From assembly GCA_014695255.1 (NCBI GenBank), contig JACJNX010000077.1:124001-188000 (forward strand): 64,000 nucleotides of DNA, written 5' to 3'. The DNA is from Cyanobacteria bacterium FACHB-63. GTDB taxonomy: Bacteria > Cyanobacteriota > Cyanobacteriia > Leptolyngbyales > Leptolyngbyaceae. Below are positions 34,385 to 44,152 of the stretch, in pieces (position 1 is the stretch's first letter; the number at the start of each line of letters is the position of its first letter). Under the pieces are notes generated by a model. The model searched no databases, was not told the DNA's origin, and was given only the letters and a program-made list of their open reading frames with translations. The position numbers were made by a program, and so were the translations under genes.

Positions 34385-35590
34385 TTAATCGCGTCGAATT
34401 TGAAACTCCTGAACTCTTGAACTTTTCAGAACTGTGCGATCGTTGTTGATCGCTTGAACTTGCCACTGGAGCAACTGTTGCGTTTTCTCATTCAACCAAG
34501 AAGGAGCCGTGTAGCTTGTTTGAGTTGGTTTCAGTAAAGCCGACAAGACGACATTGGAATTCTGTTTAATTTCGAGTTTGTATGCAATTGCATTCTCCAC
34601 CGCTTGCCACTCAAATCGAATCGGTTGTTTGGCAGAGAGTTGAGCATTGTGATTGGGCTGTAGAAGCTGTAAGCCCGATGGTTCGGAAGTCACAAAATAG
34701 CGCAAAACAGGTAACGGAAAGCCAGCTACACCGCCAGAATTGACCGTACCAATTCCCGTTTCAGAATTGCCTTCACGATCGTCCGTTGCTTCAATTCGTA
34801 GCAGGATCAGGTTCAATCCTTCGACATTTTTCGGAATCTTTGCCGGATCAGGACCGGGCAGAAAAACTCGACCTGTGGGTGGCACAAAGATGTCAAAGCG
34901 TTGAAGCGTTGTGTACCTACGTTGCAAGGCGCGCTCTTCGATCGGCAAAGACGCTTCGGTGAGCAAATCTCGCTCTGTCGGCAGAGGTTCTCCAGGCCGG
35001 ACAATCTCCCAGCGTCCTTTCAGCCGTCCAGTCCCGTTATAAGCAATATTTGCACCAAAGCGAGGAATCGTTTCTCCGGTTGCAATCGCGGGCACATCCT
35101 GCCCGGATTCAAACTGTAATCGCACCTCTGTTAGTGCCAACGGAACTCTCGCCCCTCCGCCTGCTAATCGACAAGTGACAGCAACAAATTCATCAGGTGC
35201 ACCCGTTGTACTCACAAAGCGACGGACATAGAAAAACTCAGAGGAATTACCACGTAGGGCATCTTGGTAAGCCCGACGAGCCACCGAAGGCGGAATCGTC
35301 ATAATATCAGTAAAGTTATTTCGCCCACTGCGGCGGGAGCGATTGCTCCGGGCAGGAAGTTGCCCAAAGATAGTTCCTGAAACACAAGATTGATCCGGAT
35401 TAATCGCGCCACACCACAACCCTTCTGCGGGAACTTGATTGTTCAAACCAGCAAAAGTTAGAAATACTGTAGTTGCTCCAAAGGTTCTGACATTGACACC
35501 TCTAGGACTGACCGTGACAGCTTGGGCAGCAGACGCGATCGCAAGCTCTCCGACAAGACTCAGCGCGAAAATCCTGAACAATCGTTTCAT
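34385..35590 (-). CDS. Secreted protein of unknown function
   Basis: This is a 401-residue exported protein: signal peptide MKRLFRIFALSLVGELAIAS…AQA (cleavage near 24). The mature part has an N-terminal domain with paired Cys (LWCGAINPDQSCVSG) and a C-terminal ~100 residues (LLQPNHNAQLSAKQPIRFEW, then YKLEI) resembling a fibronectin-III/Big-like repeat. It starts 18 bases after the stop of the beta-barrel gene with an AGGAGG site, so they are co-transcribed. Possibly an outer-membrane partner of that barrel. Confidence 0.75.
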   Translation of the reverse strand: MKRLFRIFALSLVGELAIASAAQAVTVSPRGVNVRTFGATTVFLTFAGLNNQVPAEGLWCGAINPDQSCVSGTIFGQLPARSNRSRRSGRNNFTDIMTIPPSVARRAYQDALRGNSSEFFYVRRFVSTTGAPDEFVAVTCRLAGGGARVPLALTEVRLQFESGQDVPAIATGETIPRFGANIAYNGTGRLKGRWEIVRPGEPLPTERDLLTEASLPIEERALQRRYTTLQRFDIFVPPTGRVFLPGPDPAKIPKNVEGLNLILLRIEATDDREGNSETGIGTVNSGGVAGFPLPVLRYFVTSEPSGLQLLQPNHNAQLSAKQPIRFEWQAVENAIAYKLEIKQNSNVVLSALLKPTQTSYTAPSWLNEKTQQLLQWQVQAINNDRTVLKSSRVQEFQIRRD

Positions 35591-35608
35591 CGGGCACTCC
35601 TCCTTGAT

Positions 35609-37867
35609 TTAGAAACTAAAGCTTAAGCCTGCATTGACGGTTTGAATTGTCGCGTTCGTATCGAGATCAAAGAGGCGATCGCGATTCAAGTTGGATTGTC
35701 TACCGTAACGGATAAAAGCACTGGCAGGCATCGTGCGCCCTAAAACATTGATATTAAACTGCCAAGTGAGAATAGCTTCTAATGTCGTATTGCGACCGAA
35801 TTTCTGATTGAAAGAGTCAAACTCATCGCTGCGATTGTAATTTAATCCTAATGTTAGCTTGGGAAACATCTCCCAGGTAATGCCGATCGTGGGACTACTG
35901 GTAAAGCGCGTAATATCTTCCTCGAAGCTTTTCGCACTGGTAAAGACATAACCAAGATTAAGACTAAATCGAGGATTTGGCTGCCAACCGACTGCAATTT
36001 GATGACTGATCGTTTTGAAATCTGCATTTTCTCGACTCAGTTGGCGGTTGTCTTGAAAGGTGTTAGAGAGTTGGTAGCTTAGATTGAATTGCGACATTGA
36101 CCAGGATACGCCAAACTGTCGAGTGGTTGTGAGTTGATCGGGAATTTCAGTCGGATCAAAGGCAGATAACTCTGGTGTTGGGATGTTGGCTCCAAATTGA
36201 TGTGTTTTTTGAAAGCTATAGGTCAGGGTTGGTAACAAGTTGTTCTGAACATTTAAGACTGTCTGAAGTGGAACATTGATATTGAGTGATGTGTTGCGGG
36301 TGCGGGTTTTAAGAATGGTTGCTAGGTTGGCGAGATTATCTTCGCTTTGGACAGATTGATACTGGATTGTTGCACCTGCGATCGCGGCATTGATCCCGAA
36401 TTGAGTTTGCAGTCGATCTGCTGTCACACTTGTACCGACTGTTCCAAATTGTGGATCAACTCGTTCACGCCGAAAATTGAAGGATAAATCTAAGGTGCGC
36501 GTGGCATCGAGTTGAACGCCTTTGAGCAGGTCATAGCTTGCTTCAACATACCAAGCATTGCGCGTCACTGGTTCCACTTTCACCACGTCAAGTGCATCAA
36601 TCAGTTGAGCATCGTTCGATGGATTCGTAAAGGTACTCCGCACAAATCCGGCATCGGCTTTGAGCCGTCCAGAGGCATCATTCGCGAGCAGTCGAAAGCC
36701 AATGCCGCGACTTTCTTCTGCGTCCACAACTTCACCTGCATTGAAATTGCTGACAGGTTGGCGTAATCCTCGCATCACTGTCGTTTCTAGCCGAACGCCG
36801 CCTGCTTGATTTTGTAAAAGTTGCACGCCGAGGGTTGCGGCTGTCACTGTATTGTTTGAATTGGCAATGCCAAGAATGTTATCGAAACCGACAATGCTTG
36901 TGGTGCTGAGATGAGCGATCGACAAGTCTAAGCGATCGTTGATTCTCAGCTTACTGCTCAATCCGCGAGTACATAAACTATTCAATAGAAATGGATGATT
37001 ACCATAACAAATATGCCCAAGTGAGAACTGTGCCGAACCGACCGTCATATCAATTAAGTAATCGCTCAAATCAATTCGTGGAGCCGCTTCTCCTAGTACT
37101 CCAAATCGGAGCGCTTCTTGCTGAAAGGTACTGCCTGCGAGGTTAATGTTTGTTTGAAGATTGAGATTACCGCGCTGATATTGAGCAGCAATGCCGCCCG
37201 TAAAAGCAATATCTGCAAACGTCGGACGTTCAGATCGCTCCGCACTGCCTGTGCGAGCATCTAACATTTGGGACTTAAAGTTGACACTGAGCTTAGGTGT
37301 AATCGTCAGATCACGAGCCTGGGTTGAAGGTTGACTAGCAGGTGTTTCCGTAGGTCTTGGTGCTGGAGTTTCAGGCTGTGGGGTCGTCGAGGGTGGTTGC
37401 GCTGGGATTGGAGAGGGTGTAGGTTGTGCAGATTCTACTTTAATCGTAAAGGTTGCAAACTCAGTCCAAACATTGCCAGGTTTGATCAGATAGACCGTGA
37501 CCGTATGATTGCCTGGTACGAGCGGAATCAGCGTGGGTTGATAAACAAATTCAACTCCGGTTTGTTGGACTTGTGAAGTGATATCGGTTTGATCGAGAAA
37601 GACGGCAAGCGTTCCTTCGTTCGGGCTAGGAAGTCGATCGAGCTTGAGTCGGATAGCTTCTCCCAAACGAACGTTGCCCAGCGGTTTCGCCTTCGTAATC
37701 GTGGAAGTTTCCTTTTTCTCTGATTGTTGAACAGTTGTTGCGGGGACTGTTAATGATCTAAGCGGAGATGCTTGTGGGGGCTGAGGCTTCGCATGTGCGG
37801 CATCAGGAAAAATGCTCAAACAACTCCAGACCAACAGCCCAATGCTTCCACGCATGAGCCATTGCAT
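35609..37867 (-). CDS. Predicted outer-membrane beta-barrel protein
   Basis: This is a 752-residue protein starting at MQWLMRGSIGLLVWSCLSIF (ATG 37867, with GGAGA upstream); an ATG at 37912 would place 15 residues before the signal. After the signal (…DAAHA) comes a periplasmic beta domain (about 60-170) and a Pro/Thr-rich linker. The last ~500 residues alternate polar and hydrophobic, as amphipathic strands (NLNLQTNINLAG, FSLNLGYVFTSA), and the protein ends in aromatic SFSF, typical of outer-membrane barrels. The substrate or partner is unknown; it is in an operon with the secreted 401-residue protein. Confidence 0.75.
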   Translation of the reverse strand: MQWLMRGSIGLLVWSCLSIFPDAAHAKPQPPQASPLRSLTVPATTVQQSEKKETSTITKAKPLGNVRLGEAIRLKLDRLPSPNEGTLAVFLDQTDITSQVQQTGVEFVYQPTLIPLVPGNHTVTVYLIKPGNVWTEFATFTIKVESAQPTPSPIPAQPPSTTPQPETPAPRPTETPASQPSTQARDLTITPKLSVNFKSQMLDARTGSAERSERPTFADIAFTGGIAAQYQRGNLNLQTNINLAGSTFQQEALRFGVLGEAAPRIDLSDYLIDMTVGSAQFSLGHICYGNHPFLLNSLCTRGLSSKLRINDRLDLSIAHLSTTSIVGFDNILGIANSNNTVTAATLGVQLLQNQAGGVRLETTVMRGLRQPVSNFNAGEVVDAEESRGIGFRLLANDASGRLKADAGFVRSTFTNPSNDAQLIDALDVVKVEPVTRNAWYVEASYDLLKGVQLDATRTLDLSFNFRRERVDPQFGTVGTSVTADRLQTQFGINAAIAGATIQYQSVQSEDNLANLATILKTRTRNTSLNINVPLQTVLNVQNNLLPTLTYSFQKTHQFGANIPTPELSAFDPTEIPDQLTTTRQFGVSWSMSQFNLSYQLSNTFQDNRQLSRENADFKTISHQIAVGWQPNPRFSLNLGYVFTSAKSFEEDITRFTSSPTIGITWEMFPKLTLGLNYNRSDEFDSFNQKFGRNTTLEAILTWQFNINVLGRTMPASAFIRYGRQSNLNRDRLFDLDTNATIQTVNAGLSFSF

Positions 37868-38104
37868 ACGATTCTCCAGATCGTTAGTTAAGATTGATGC
37901 GAGTTGGATCAAATTCAGTTAAATCTGTGAAAGCGCAATTGCTTTACTATTCCGTTCAAAGTTTAATGATTGCAGTGGGTCAAAGGTTGATGGGGGAGCG
38001 CTCACAATGTCTGTAGGTGAAGCTTGTGCAAGATCATCGAGATTGCCACAGCGGGATGCTTTCCACTTTAAGCCTTCGCTGTGGCGATCGCATTTGCATT
38101 GCAC

Positions 38105-38593
38105 CTATTCGATCACGGGTTGTCCGTTCGCTGGCACTGCTGTAACAGTTAAGTTGTAGTTCACTGATCTAGAGACTCCAGCACCACCAGAATCCATGAT
38201 CCGAATGAAGCCATGTTTCGACTTCATGTTTTTGAAATTGACTTCTTCGGTGAATTTGCCCTCTCTAATCGAGATTTTTTTGGTGTCTCCGCCTCCTAAC
38301 TGTCCGTCCTGATTGCTGTCTTGCAAAACTTCTAGATCAATATCGCCATCGACCGTGAGAACAGCCTTAACATCTTGCCCTGGCGAAATTTCAAACCGAA
38401 ATACGTCTTCATCGGTATTGGACGTGATTTGTCCAGAAACTTTGACTGCTACTGACGAAACTCGACCGATACTCTGCGGGGTGCGGGAACTGTTGAACTC
38501 GCGCTCTTGAACGGCTTGAGCAGGTGCAGCGAGAGACAGCGCACCAAAGGTAGAAGCAGCGGTTAAGCCGATTGCAAACAATTGAAACTTCAT
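38105..38593 (-). CDS. Secreted PPC-like beta-sandwich protein
   Basis: This is a 162-residue secreted protein with signal MKFQLFAIGLTAASTFGA…AQA. The mature part resembles a bacterial pre-peptidase C-terminal (PPC) domain: SGQITSNTDEDVFRFEISPG, then DIDLEVLQDSNQDGQ and YNLTVTAV. No protease domain is attached, so it is a stand-alone binding module. The Asp-rich DSNQDGQLGGGD stretch could bind calcium. It shares its leader with the two genes upstream. Confidence 0.72.
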   Translation of the reverse strand: MKFQLFAIGLTAASTFGALSLAAPAQAVQEREFNSSRTPQSIGRVSSVAVKVSGQITSNTDEDVFRFEISPGQDVKAVLTVDGDIDLEVLQDSNQDGQLGGGDTKKISIREGKFTEEVNFKNMKSKHGFIRIMDSGGAGVSRSVNYNLTVTAVPANGQPVIE

Positions 38594-38738
38594 TGAACAA
38601 ACTCCTTACAAGTTAAGTGAATTAAAGCGAGCTAGTTTTGACTCGCGATGTGTTTCTCGTTCCCAAAGCGTTTTTGAGAATCGGGGTCTCTGCCACCTTT
38701 AGTAAAAGGGGCAGAGCGTTCAGGCAAATTCCAAGCGA

Positions 38739-39302
38739 TTACTTTCCAAGACATTCGATTTGCAGTAATCGATTCGCACCTAATCGTGCTCGAATTAAGG
38801 TAGAGCGATTGTCACAGCGCGATCGTTCTGGTGTCCAACCATTCTTTGCTGACGACCCAATTTTTTTGACCGCTCCCAAGCAGTTTTTGACAATCTCACT
38901 GCCTTTTTTACTATCCCTAGTTTTGTCATCTCCAAAAATGATGCCAATGCCATCAACAACACAGATTCCAGCTTTAACGAAGTCAATATCCGGTCGCCAC
39001 GTACCAGGATCAAAAACATTGCCCGTCGTGGAATGACACCACCAACGAATGAAGCCACTTCCGGTCAGACCACCGCCTCCGGTCTGGACTCTAAAAGGTT
39101 TAGACCAAGGCGTTTGTCCGCTTGCATCTCTGGTCAGCAACACGGTTCCAGAAGTGATGGGTTGATCATTGTAAGCAGGAACGATCGCAACTTCTGAGCT
39201 ACAACGATCAGTCATGACTTCTCCGGCGGAAGCAGGCAAGGTTGTTGACAGCATCGAGAAAGTGGTGGCTGCTAAACCAAGCGCAAACAATTGACGTTTC
39301 AT
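38739..39302 (-). CDS. Secreted Cys-containing protein, unknown
   Basis: This is a 187-residue protein with signal MKRQLFALGLAATTFSMLST…ASA and a clear AAGGAG site. The mature part has six cysteines (TDRCSS, WWCHST, GICVVD, VKNCLG, SRCDNR, IECLGK), suggesting disulfides. I recognise no family. The signal peptide nearly matches those of the flanking secreted genes although the mature parts are unrelated. Confidence 0.7.
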   Translation of the reverse strand: MKRQLFALGLAATTFSMLSTTLPASAGEVMTDRCSSEVAIVPAYNDQPITSGTVLLTRDASGQTPWSKPFRVQTGGGGLTGSGFIRWWCHSTTGNVFDPGTWRPDIDFVKAGICVVDGIGIIFGDDKTRDSKKGSEIVKNCLGAVKKIGSSAKNGWTPERSRCDNRSTLIRARLGANRLLQIECLGK

Positions 39303-39429
39303 GTTTTGTAATCTCCTTGAATTCAGTAATACAGTTGTGGGAAAACTAAGGCATCAACAAGTAGCCCAAACTTAATTGAGTAGTTGAGTGCAGCAATTGC
39401 TAGATGAATTGCACGAAAGCCCGTTACTT

Positions 39430-39957
39430 CTAGCGATGAGTAATGCTGAGTCTGATTGTGGCTTTCTTGTCGCCATCACCCAAACCTTCGAGATCGAACA
39501 GTGTGCCGCGATTGCCCACTTTAACGCCGCGCTCATTGATGATGTTGCCAGTTGCTGGCTCGTAGCGTAGATTCAGAACTTTCAGACCCGATAACGGGTT
39601 AATATCGATCGCTTCTTGCGTACTGTCATCGCGATCGTACAGTTCTACTCGCACCGGAACGAGAGCTTTGTCACTCTTACCATCGGTCTGAAGATTAAAG
39701 GAAGCTGCAACCCGATTGTCAGGTGCAGAGATTTGCCCAATTCGCTGGTTCTCTACAAAGACTCTAGTCAGCATATCGGGCTGAGCTTCGAGCGAACTGC
39801 CAGCATCAAAGGCAATTCCATTTGTAGTAGATGCACTATCAACTCGAACTGTAATCGTTTTAGATTGAGCGGTTTGAGCCGAGGCTGAAGATAACAGCGA
39901 AAATGCACTTAGAGCAGAAAGAGTAGCGAAACTAATTGCAAACAGTTGACGTTTCAT
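39430..39957 (-). CDS. Secreted protein, unknown
   Basis: This is a 175-residue protein with signal MKRQLFAISFATLSALSAFS…ASA. The mature part is rich in beta-strands with Asp (VRVELYDRDDSTQEAIDINP) and ends KATIRLSITHR, no cysteines. No family recognised. It is the first of the three leader-sharing secreted genes on this strand, with its own GGAG site. Confidence 0.7.
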   Translation of the reverse strand: MKRQLFAISFATLSALSAFSLLSSASAQTAQSKTITVRVDSASTTNGIAFDAGSSLEAQPDMLTRVFVENQRIGQISAPDNRVAASFNLQTDGKSDKALVPVRVELYDRDDSTQEAIDINPLSGLKVLNLRYEPATGNIINERGVKVGNRGTLFDLEGLGDGDKKATIRLSITHR

Positions 39958-40122
39958 GATTCGTAATCTCCAATGTGTAGTTTTTAGATGATTTTGAGAA
40001 GAATCAAACGATTTACTTCTTGATTACTTTCACGTTGCTATTTTTTGTTTTATGCAATCTCTTCAGTGTTGTATTTTGCATGAAAGTAGCGCAGCCGAAA
40101 GTAATCCACTTCCCGTTAGAAA

Positions 40123-40272
40123 ATGGCTGAAATTGTAAAGCGACAGTTCTGCCATCGTGGCAAGCAATTCGGTGCAATGCTCGATCGAGATTATCAGGGT
40201 CAAAGCACCATAATTGAGAATGCTAAGCAGCTCTCCAGTGAAGGCTTCTGCCTGAACGAGATCAAAGTTTAA
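40123..40272 (+). CDS. Possible 49-residue peptide
   Basis: An ATG-to-TAA frame encodes MAEIVKRQFCHRGKQFGAML followed by a helical tail ending GFCLNEIKV. It is hydrophilic and has no convincing ribosome site. I list it only because the composition is protein-like and the surrounding gap is otherwise empty. Confidence 0.2.
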   Translation: MAEIVKRQFCHRGKQFGAMLDRDYQGQSTIIENAKQLSSEGFCLNEIKV

Positions 40273-40334
40273 GTGGTCATCAGTCGCTCCTAAGCAGTTC
40301 GTTTCTTGTGTCTGAACTTAAGGTAGCGATCGCA

Positions 40335-40352
40335 GCGTTCCAGACCCGTTCC
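40335..40352 (+). promoter_or_regulatory. SARP-box-like direct repeat upstream of STAND gene 2
   Basis: Heptamers GCGTTCC and CCGTTCC are separated by 4 bases (period 11 bp), 116 bases before the ATG at 40469. SARP regulators of actinomycetes bind heptamer direct repeats with this period. The regulated gene itself encodes a SARP-type DNA-binding domain. Confidence 0.55.
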
Positions 40353-40468
40353 CAAATCGTTTTAAATTTTGGACGGTTGCTCAAACGTAGAAACAGCACA
40401 TTTTGTAGCTTTTTTCCCGATTCATCTCCAGTACAATCGGGACAGGTTGTTTCACTGGCTCAAACAAG

Positions 40469-43400
40469 ATGAACGCTCCAACATTGCGGATTAATCTACT
40501 TGGTGGCTTTCGTCTAATTTATGGCAATCGCGCAATTACCAGCGTCACTGCTAAGTCGCTGCAACTGCTGCTGGCATACTTGGTGCTGCACAGCGATCGC
40601 GCTCATAGCCGCAAACAACTCGCTGCAACCTTATTCCCAAGCCTAAGCGAATCGCAAGCCCGTGCCTATTTGCGGCGATCGCTCCATCGTCTGCACCAAG
40701 CGTTTCCTGAAATCGATCGCTTTCTTGCCGCTGATGCCCGTACTCTACGCTGGAAAACAGAATCATCTTATACACTAGATGTTTCAGAACAAGAAGATTC
40801 GCCGCTCGATTTATTGCCTGAGTTTGACGATGCCTGGATTCAGGAGAAGCGCAATCAACTCAGGCATTCTAAACCGCAAAAAGTAGAAAACCAAAGCTTA
40901 AAATTCAAAGTTCAAAACTTGCTCGATTGGGGTGAGGCACCTGATGTCAGCTTATTCTATGGACGGGTTGAAGAAGTCAATATACTTCAGGAATGGGTTG
41001 AGCAAGATCATTGTCGTTTAGTGGCTCTACTTGGAATGGGCGGAATTGGCAAGACTGCTTTAGCCGTAAAAGCTTCACAGGAACTCATGCAGCATTTTAA
41101 CTTGGTGATTTGGCGATCGCTGAGAAATGCTCCACCCTTGGATACGCTGCTTACCGACCTCGTTCCTTTTCTATCTCGCCAGCAAGACACTGACGCGCGG
41201 CTCTCCCGCTTGATTCACTGGCTTAGAGCAGAGCGCTGTCTGATCATTTTGGACAATGTGGAAACGATTTTACAAGGGGGAGAACGAGCCGGACAGTACC
41301 GAGCAGGCTATGAGGACTATGGAGAACTATTTCGATGTCTTGCTGAATCGTCACACCAGAGTTCTGTCATTGTTACGAGCCGAGAAAAGCCTGCGGAAGT
41401 GGGAATGTTTGAGGGCATGGAATTTAAAGTACGATCGCTGCTTTTATCGGGTTCTGCGGAAGCTGCGATCGCAATCTTAAACTCCAAAGGTCTGCTTGGC
41501 ACGCTAGAACAAAAGCAACAACTCTGTCAGCTTTACAGCAACAATCCCTTAGCGCTCAAGCTGATTGCTAGTTCGATTCAAGAGCTGTTTGATGGCGAGA
41601 TTAGCTTATTTTTGGAGCAAAATACAGCGATCTTTCAAACCGTTCGGCATCTACTGGATCAGCAGTTTCAGCGATTGACCGAGTTAGAGCAAACTCTGAT
41701 GTATTGGTTAGCAATCAATCGAGAATGGACAACGATTGGAGAATTAGAAGCCGACTTAGTGCCTTCGGTGTCTCGAATGAAACTATTAGAGACATTAGAA
41801 TCGCTGCGGTGGCGGTCTCTAATCGAAAAACAATCGGGCAAATACACTCAGCAGCCTGTCGTGATGGAGTATGTTAGCGGTCGCTTTGTCGAGCAGATTG
41901 CTTCTGAACTCAAAACCCACAATCTGGCTTTATTCAATCGTTATGCGCTCATCAAAACGACTGTAAAAGACCATATTCGCCAAAGTCAATTTAGATTGAT
42001 TGCAGAGGTAATAGCCGATAAATTGAAAGCTGAATGGAACTATCCTGAAACGATCGCACAGCAGATTCAAACGAGTTTGCAATGTCTACGAGAGAAAAAT
42101 ATTGAAGCAGGTTACGGTGGCGGAAATCTAATTAATCTTTGCTATTCATTAGGAATCGATCTAACAAATTATAATTTTGCTAATTTAAGTATTCGTCATG
42201 CTTGCCTTCAGCAGATTAATTTACACCATGCTAATCTAAGCAATACTCGTTTTACTCAATGTCTATTCAATCAAAACTTTAGTACGATCCTTGCTGTTGC
42301 CTTCAGTCCAAACGATTCGGTTCTGGCAACAGGTGATATTCAGGGGCAACTTTGCTTTTGGAATGTACAGGTTGGACAATCTTTAATGATGCTACAGGGA
42401 CATCTCAGCCGAATTTATGCTGTTGCTTGGCATCCTCATGAGCAGTTGATAGCGAGTGGAGGTGATGATCAGCGAATTAAAATTTGGGATAGTCAAACTG
42501 GGATGTGCCTGAATACGCTAGAAGGACATCGTAGTGCAGTTTGGTCACTTGCTTGGAGTCCGGATGGAAAAATTTTGGCGAGTAGCAGCAATGATCACAC
42601 CATTAAACTCTGGAACCAATCGGACTGTATTCAAACGCTAGAAGGGCATCAAAACCTTGTAGCATCGGTTGCTTGGAGTCCAAGTGGAAAAATTTTGGCA
42701 ACAGGCAGCGATGACCAAACCGTAAAACTTTGGGACGTTGAACGCGGGCACTGTTTGCACACTCTGGAAGTCACCGGAAATCTAGTTCGAGCGATCGCGT
42801 GGAGTCCTAACAATCCGTTTCTTGCGACTAGCGCGAGTCAGGATTTGCTGATTCGGATTTGGGATACTGAAACTGGACGATGTGTGCAAACTCTGGCAGG
42901 ACATTCTCGACAAATGTACTCGCTTGCTTGGAATCCCGACGGAACTGAAGTTGCAAGTGCCAGCGATGACGGAACGGTGAAACTTTGGAATCCGATCAGT
43001 GGGCACTGTCTCAAGACTTTAACTGGGCATGAGAATGGTATTTGGGCGATCGCTTGGAGTCATGATGGTACGCTCTTAGCAAGTGCGAGCCAAGATGAAA
43101 CCATTCGGCTGTGGGAAGCAGAAACCGGTCAGTGCTTTAGAACATTGCAAGGGTATAGTAGCGTGGTTCGATGCGTGAACTGGAGTCCAGATGGTAAACA
43201 GCTTGTAAGCAGTAGTGCAGATAAACTTGTGCGAGTTTGGGATGTTGATACAGGAAAGTGCTTAAAAACGCTCAGAGGACATCAGGGATGGGTTTTTTCG
43301 GCAGTTTGGAGTCCCGACGGTAGGACGATCGCGAGTAGTAGTAGCGATCGTACGGTCAAACTCTGGGATGCTTCAACGGGGTGCTGTCTCAGGACATTGA

Positions 43401-44137
43401 TGGGACATCAATGCTGGATTTGGTCGGTCGCGTACAGTCCAGACGGCGCAATGCTTGCAACCGGGAGCAGCACAAATGATTTAACCGCACGAATATGGAA
43501 TGCCCGAACGGGTGAGTGTTTGCATGTTTTTTCAGGGCATGTAAGCTGGGTTTGGTGTGTCGTTTGGAGTGCAGATAGTAAACGGATTGCGAGTGGTGGC
43601 AATGACCAAACAGTGAAAATTTGGGATGTTAGCACAGGTAAGTGTCTTCAAACACTGCATGATGCTAGTTTGATTGCAATGTCAATTGCTTGGAACCCCC
43701 AGTCTGAGATTATTGCTACCGGTAGTATCGATCGCGCGATCAAGCTATGGGATTTAGAAACCGGGGCGTGTGTTCAGTCTCTGGTGGGTCATCAAAGTTT
43801 AGTTTCTGCAATTGCATGGCATCCAAAAGGTCATTTACTGGTCAGCGGCAGTACTGATTGTGCAATCAAGCTATGGGATTTAGAAACTGGAAAGTGTATT
43901 CAAACCTTGCAAGGGCATCAAGGGCTAATCTGGTCGGTATGCTTCAATCCTGATGGCAATACAATTGTGAGTGGAAGCGAAGATCAAACTATCCGAATTT
44001 GGAACGTTCACACAGGAGAATGCTTGCACGTACTCAGAGGCGATCGTCCTTACGAAGGAATGAATATCAGCGGGGCAATCGGATTAACAGAAGCACAGAA
44101 AGTAACCTTGCGGGCGTTAGGTGCAATCGAGCAATAG
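40469..44137 (+). CDS. STAND ATPase: SARP-type winged helix, NB-ARC, 14 WD40 blades
   Basis: This is a 1222-residue regulator. Residues 5-110 (LRINLLGGFRLIYG, then LLAYLVLHSDRAHSRKQLA and ARAYLRRSLHRLHQAFPEID) form an OmpR/SARP-type winged-helix DNA-binding domain; the bacterial transcriptional activator (BTAD) domain normally following is missing. NB-ARC follows ([18 protein letters not shown]), then a pentapeptide-like segment and 14 WD40 blades, ending GMNISGAIGLTEAQK. Architecture is AfsR-like with WD40 in place of TPR. Expected role: ATP-gated, ligand- or partner-sensing transcription factor. Confidence 0.87.
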   Translation: MNAPTLRINLLGGFRLIYGNRAITSVTAKSLQLLLAYLVLHSDRAHSRKQLAATLFPSLSESQARAYLRRSLHRLHQAFPEIDRFLAADARTLRWKTESSYTLDVSEQEDSPLDLLPEFDDAWIQEKRNQLRHSKPQKVENQSLKFKVQNLLDWGEAPDVSLFYGRVEEVNILQEWVEQDHCRLVALLGMGGIGKTALAVKASQELMQHFNLVIWRSLRNAPPLDTLLTDLVPFLSRQQDTDARLSRLIHWLRAERCLIILDNVETILQGGERAGQYRAGYEDYGELFRCLAESSHQSSVIVTSREKPAEVGMFEGMEFKVRSLLLSGSAEAAIAILNSKGLLGTLEQKQQLCQLYSNNPLALKLIASSIQELFDGEISLFLEQNTAIFQTVRHLLDQQFQRLTELEQTLMYWLAINREWTTIGELEADLVPSVSRMKLLETLESLRWRSLIEKQSGKYTQQPVVMEYVSGRFVEQIASELKTHNLALFNRYALIKTTVKDHIRQSQFRLIAEVIADKLKAEWNYPETIAQQIQTSLQCLREKNIEAGYGGGNLINLCYSLGIDLTNYNFANLSIRHACLQQINLHHANLSNTRFTQCLFNQNFSTILAVAFSPNDSVLATGDIQGQLCFWNVQVGQSLMMLQGHLSRIYAVAWHPHEQLIASGGDDQRIKIWDSQTGMCLNTLEGHRSAVWSLAWSPDGKILASSSNDHTIKLWNQSDCIQTLEGHQNLVASVAWSPSGKILATGSDDQTVKLWDVERGHCLHTLEVTGNLVRAIAWSPNNPFLATSASQDLLIRIWDTETGRCVQTLAGHSRQMYSLAWNPDGTEVASASDDGTVKLWNPISGHCLKTLTGHENGIWAIAWSHDGTLLASASQDETIRLWEAETGQCFRTLQGYSSVVRCVNWSPDGKQLVSSSADKLVRVWDVDTGKCLKTLRGHQGWVFSAVWSPDGRTIASSSSDRTVKLWDASTGCCLRTLMGHQCWIWSVAYSPDGAMLATGSSTNDLTARIWNARTGECLHVFSGHVSWVWCVVWSADSKRIASGGNDQTVKIWDVSTGKCLQTLHDASLIAMSIAWNPQSEIIATGSIDRAIKLWDLETGACVQSLVGHQSLVSAIAWHPKGHLLVSGSTDCAIKLWDLETGKCIQTLQGHQGLIWSVCFNPDGNTIVSGSEDQTIRIWNVHTGECLHVLRGDRPYEGMNISGAIGLTEAQKVTLRALGAIEQ

Positions 44138-44152
44138 AGAATACACGCTTCG

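Larger units (their letters stand above)
39958..40468. other. Long intergenic region before the second STAND gene
   Basis: This 511-base region separates the leftward secreted genes from the rightward SARP-type STAND gene. It contains a possible 49-codon frame and a direct-repeat operator candidate, both listed separately. I saw no RNA gene or terminator. Confidence 0.5.
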
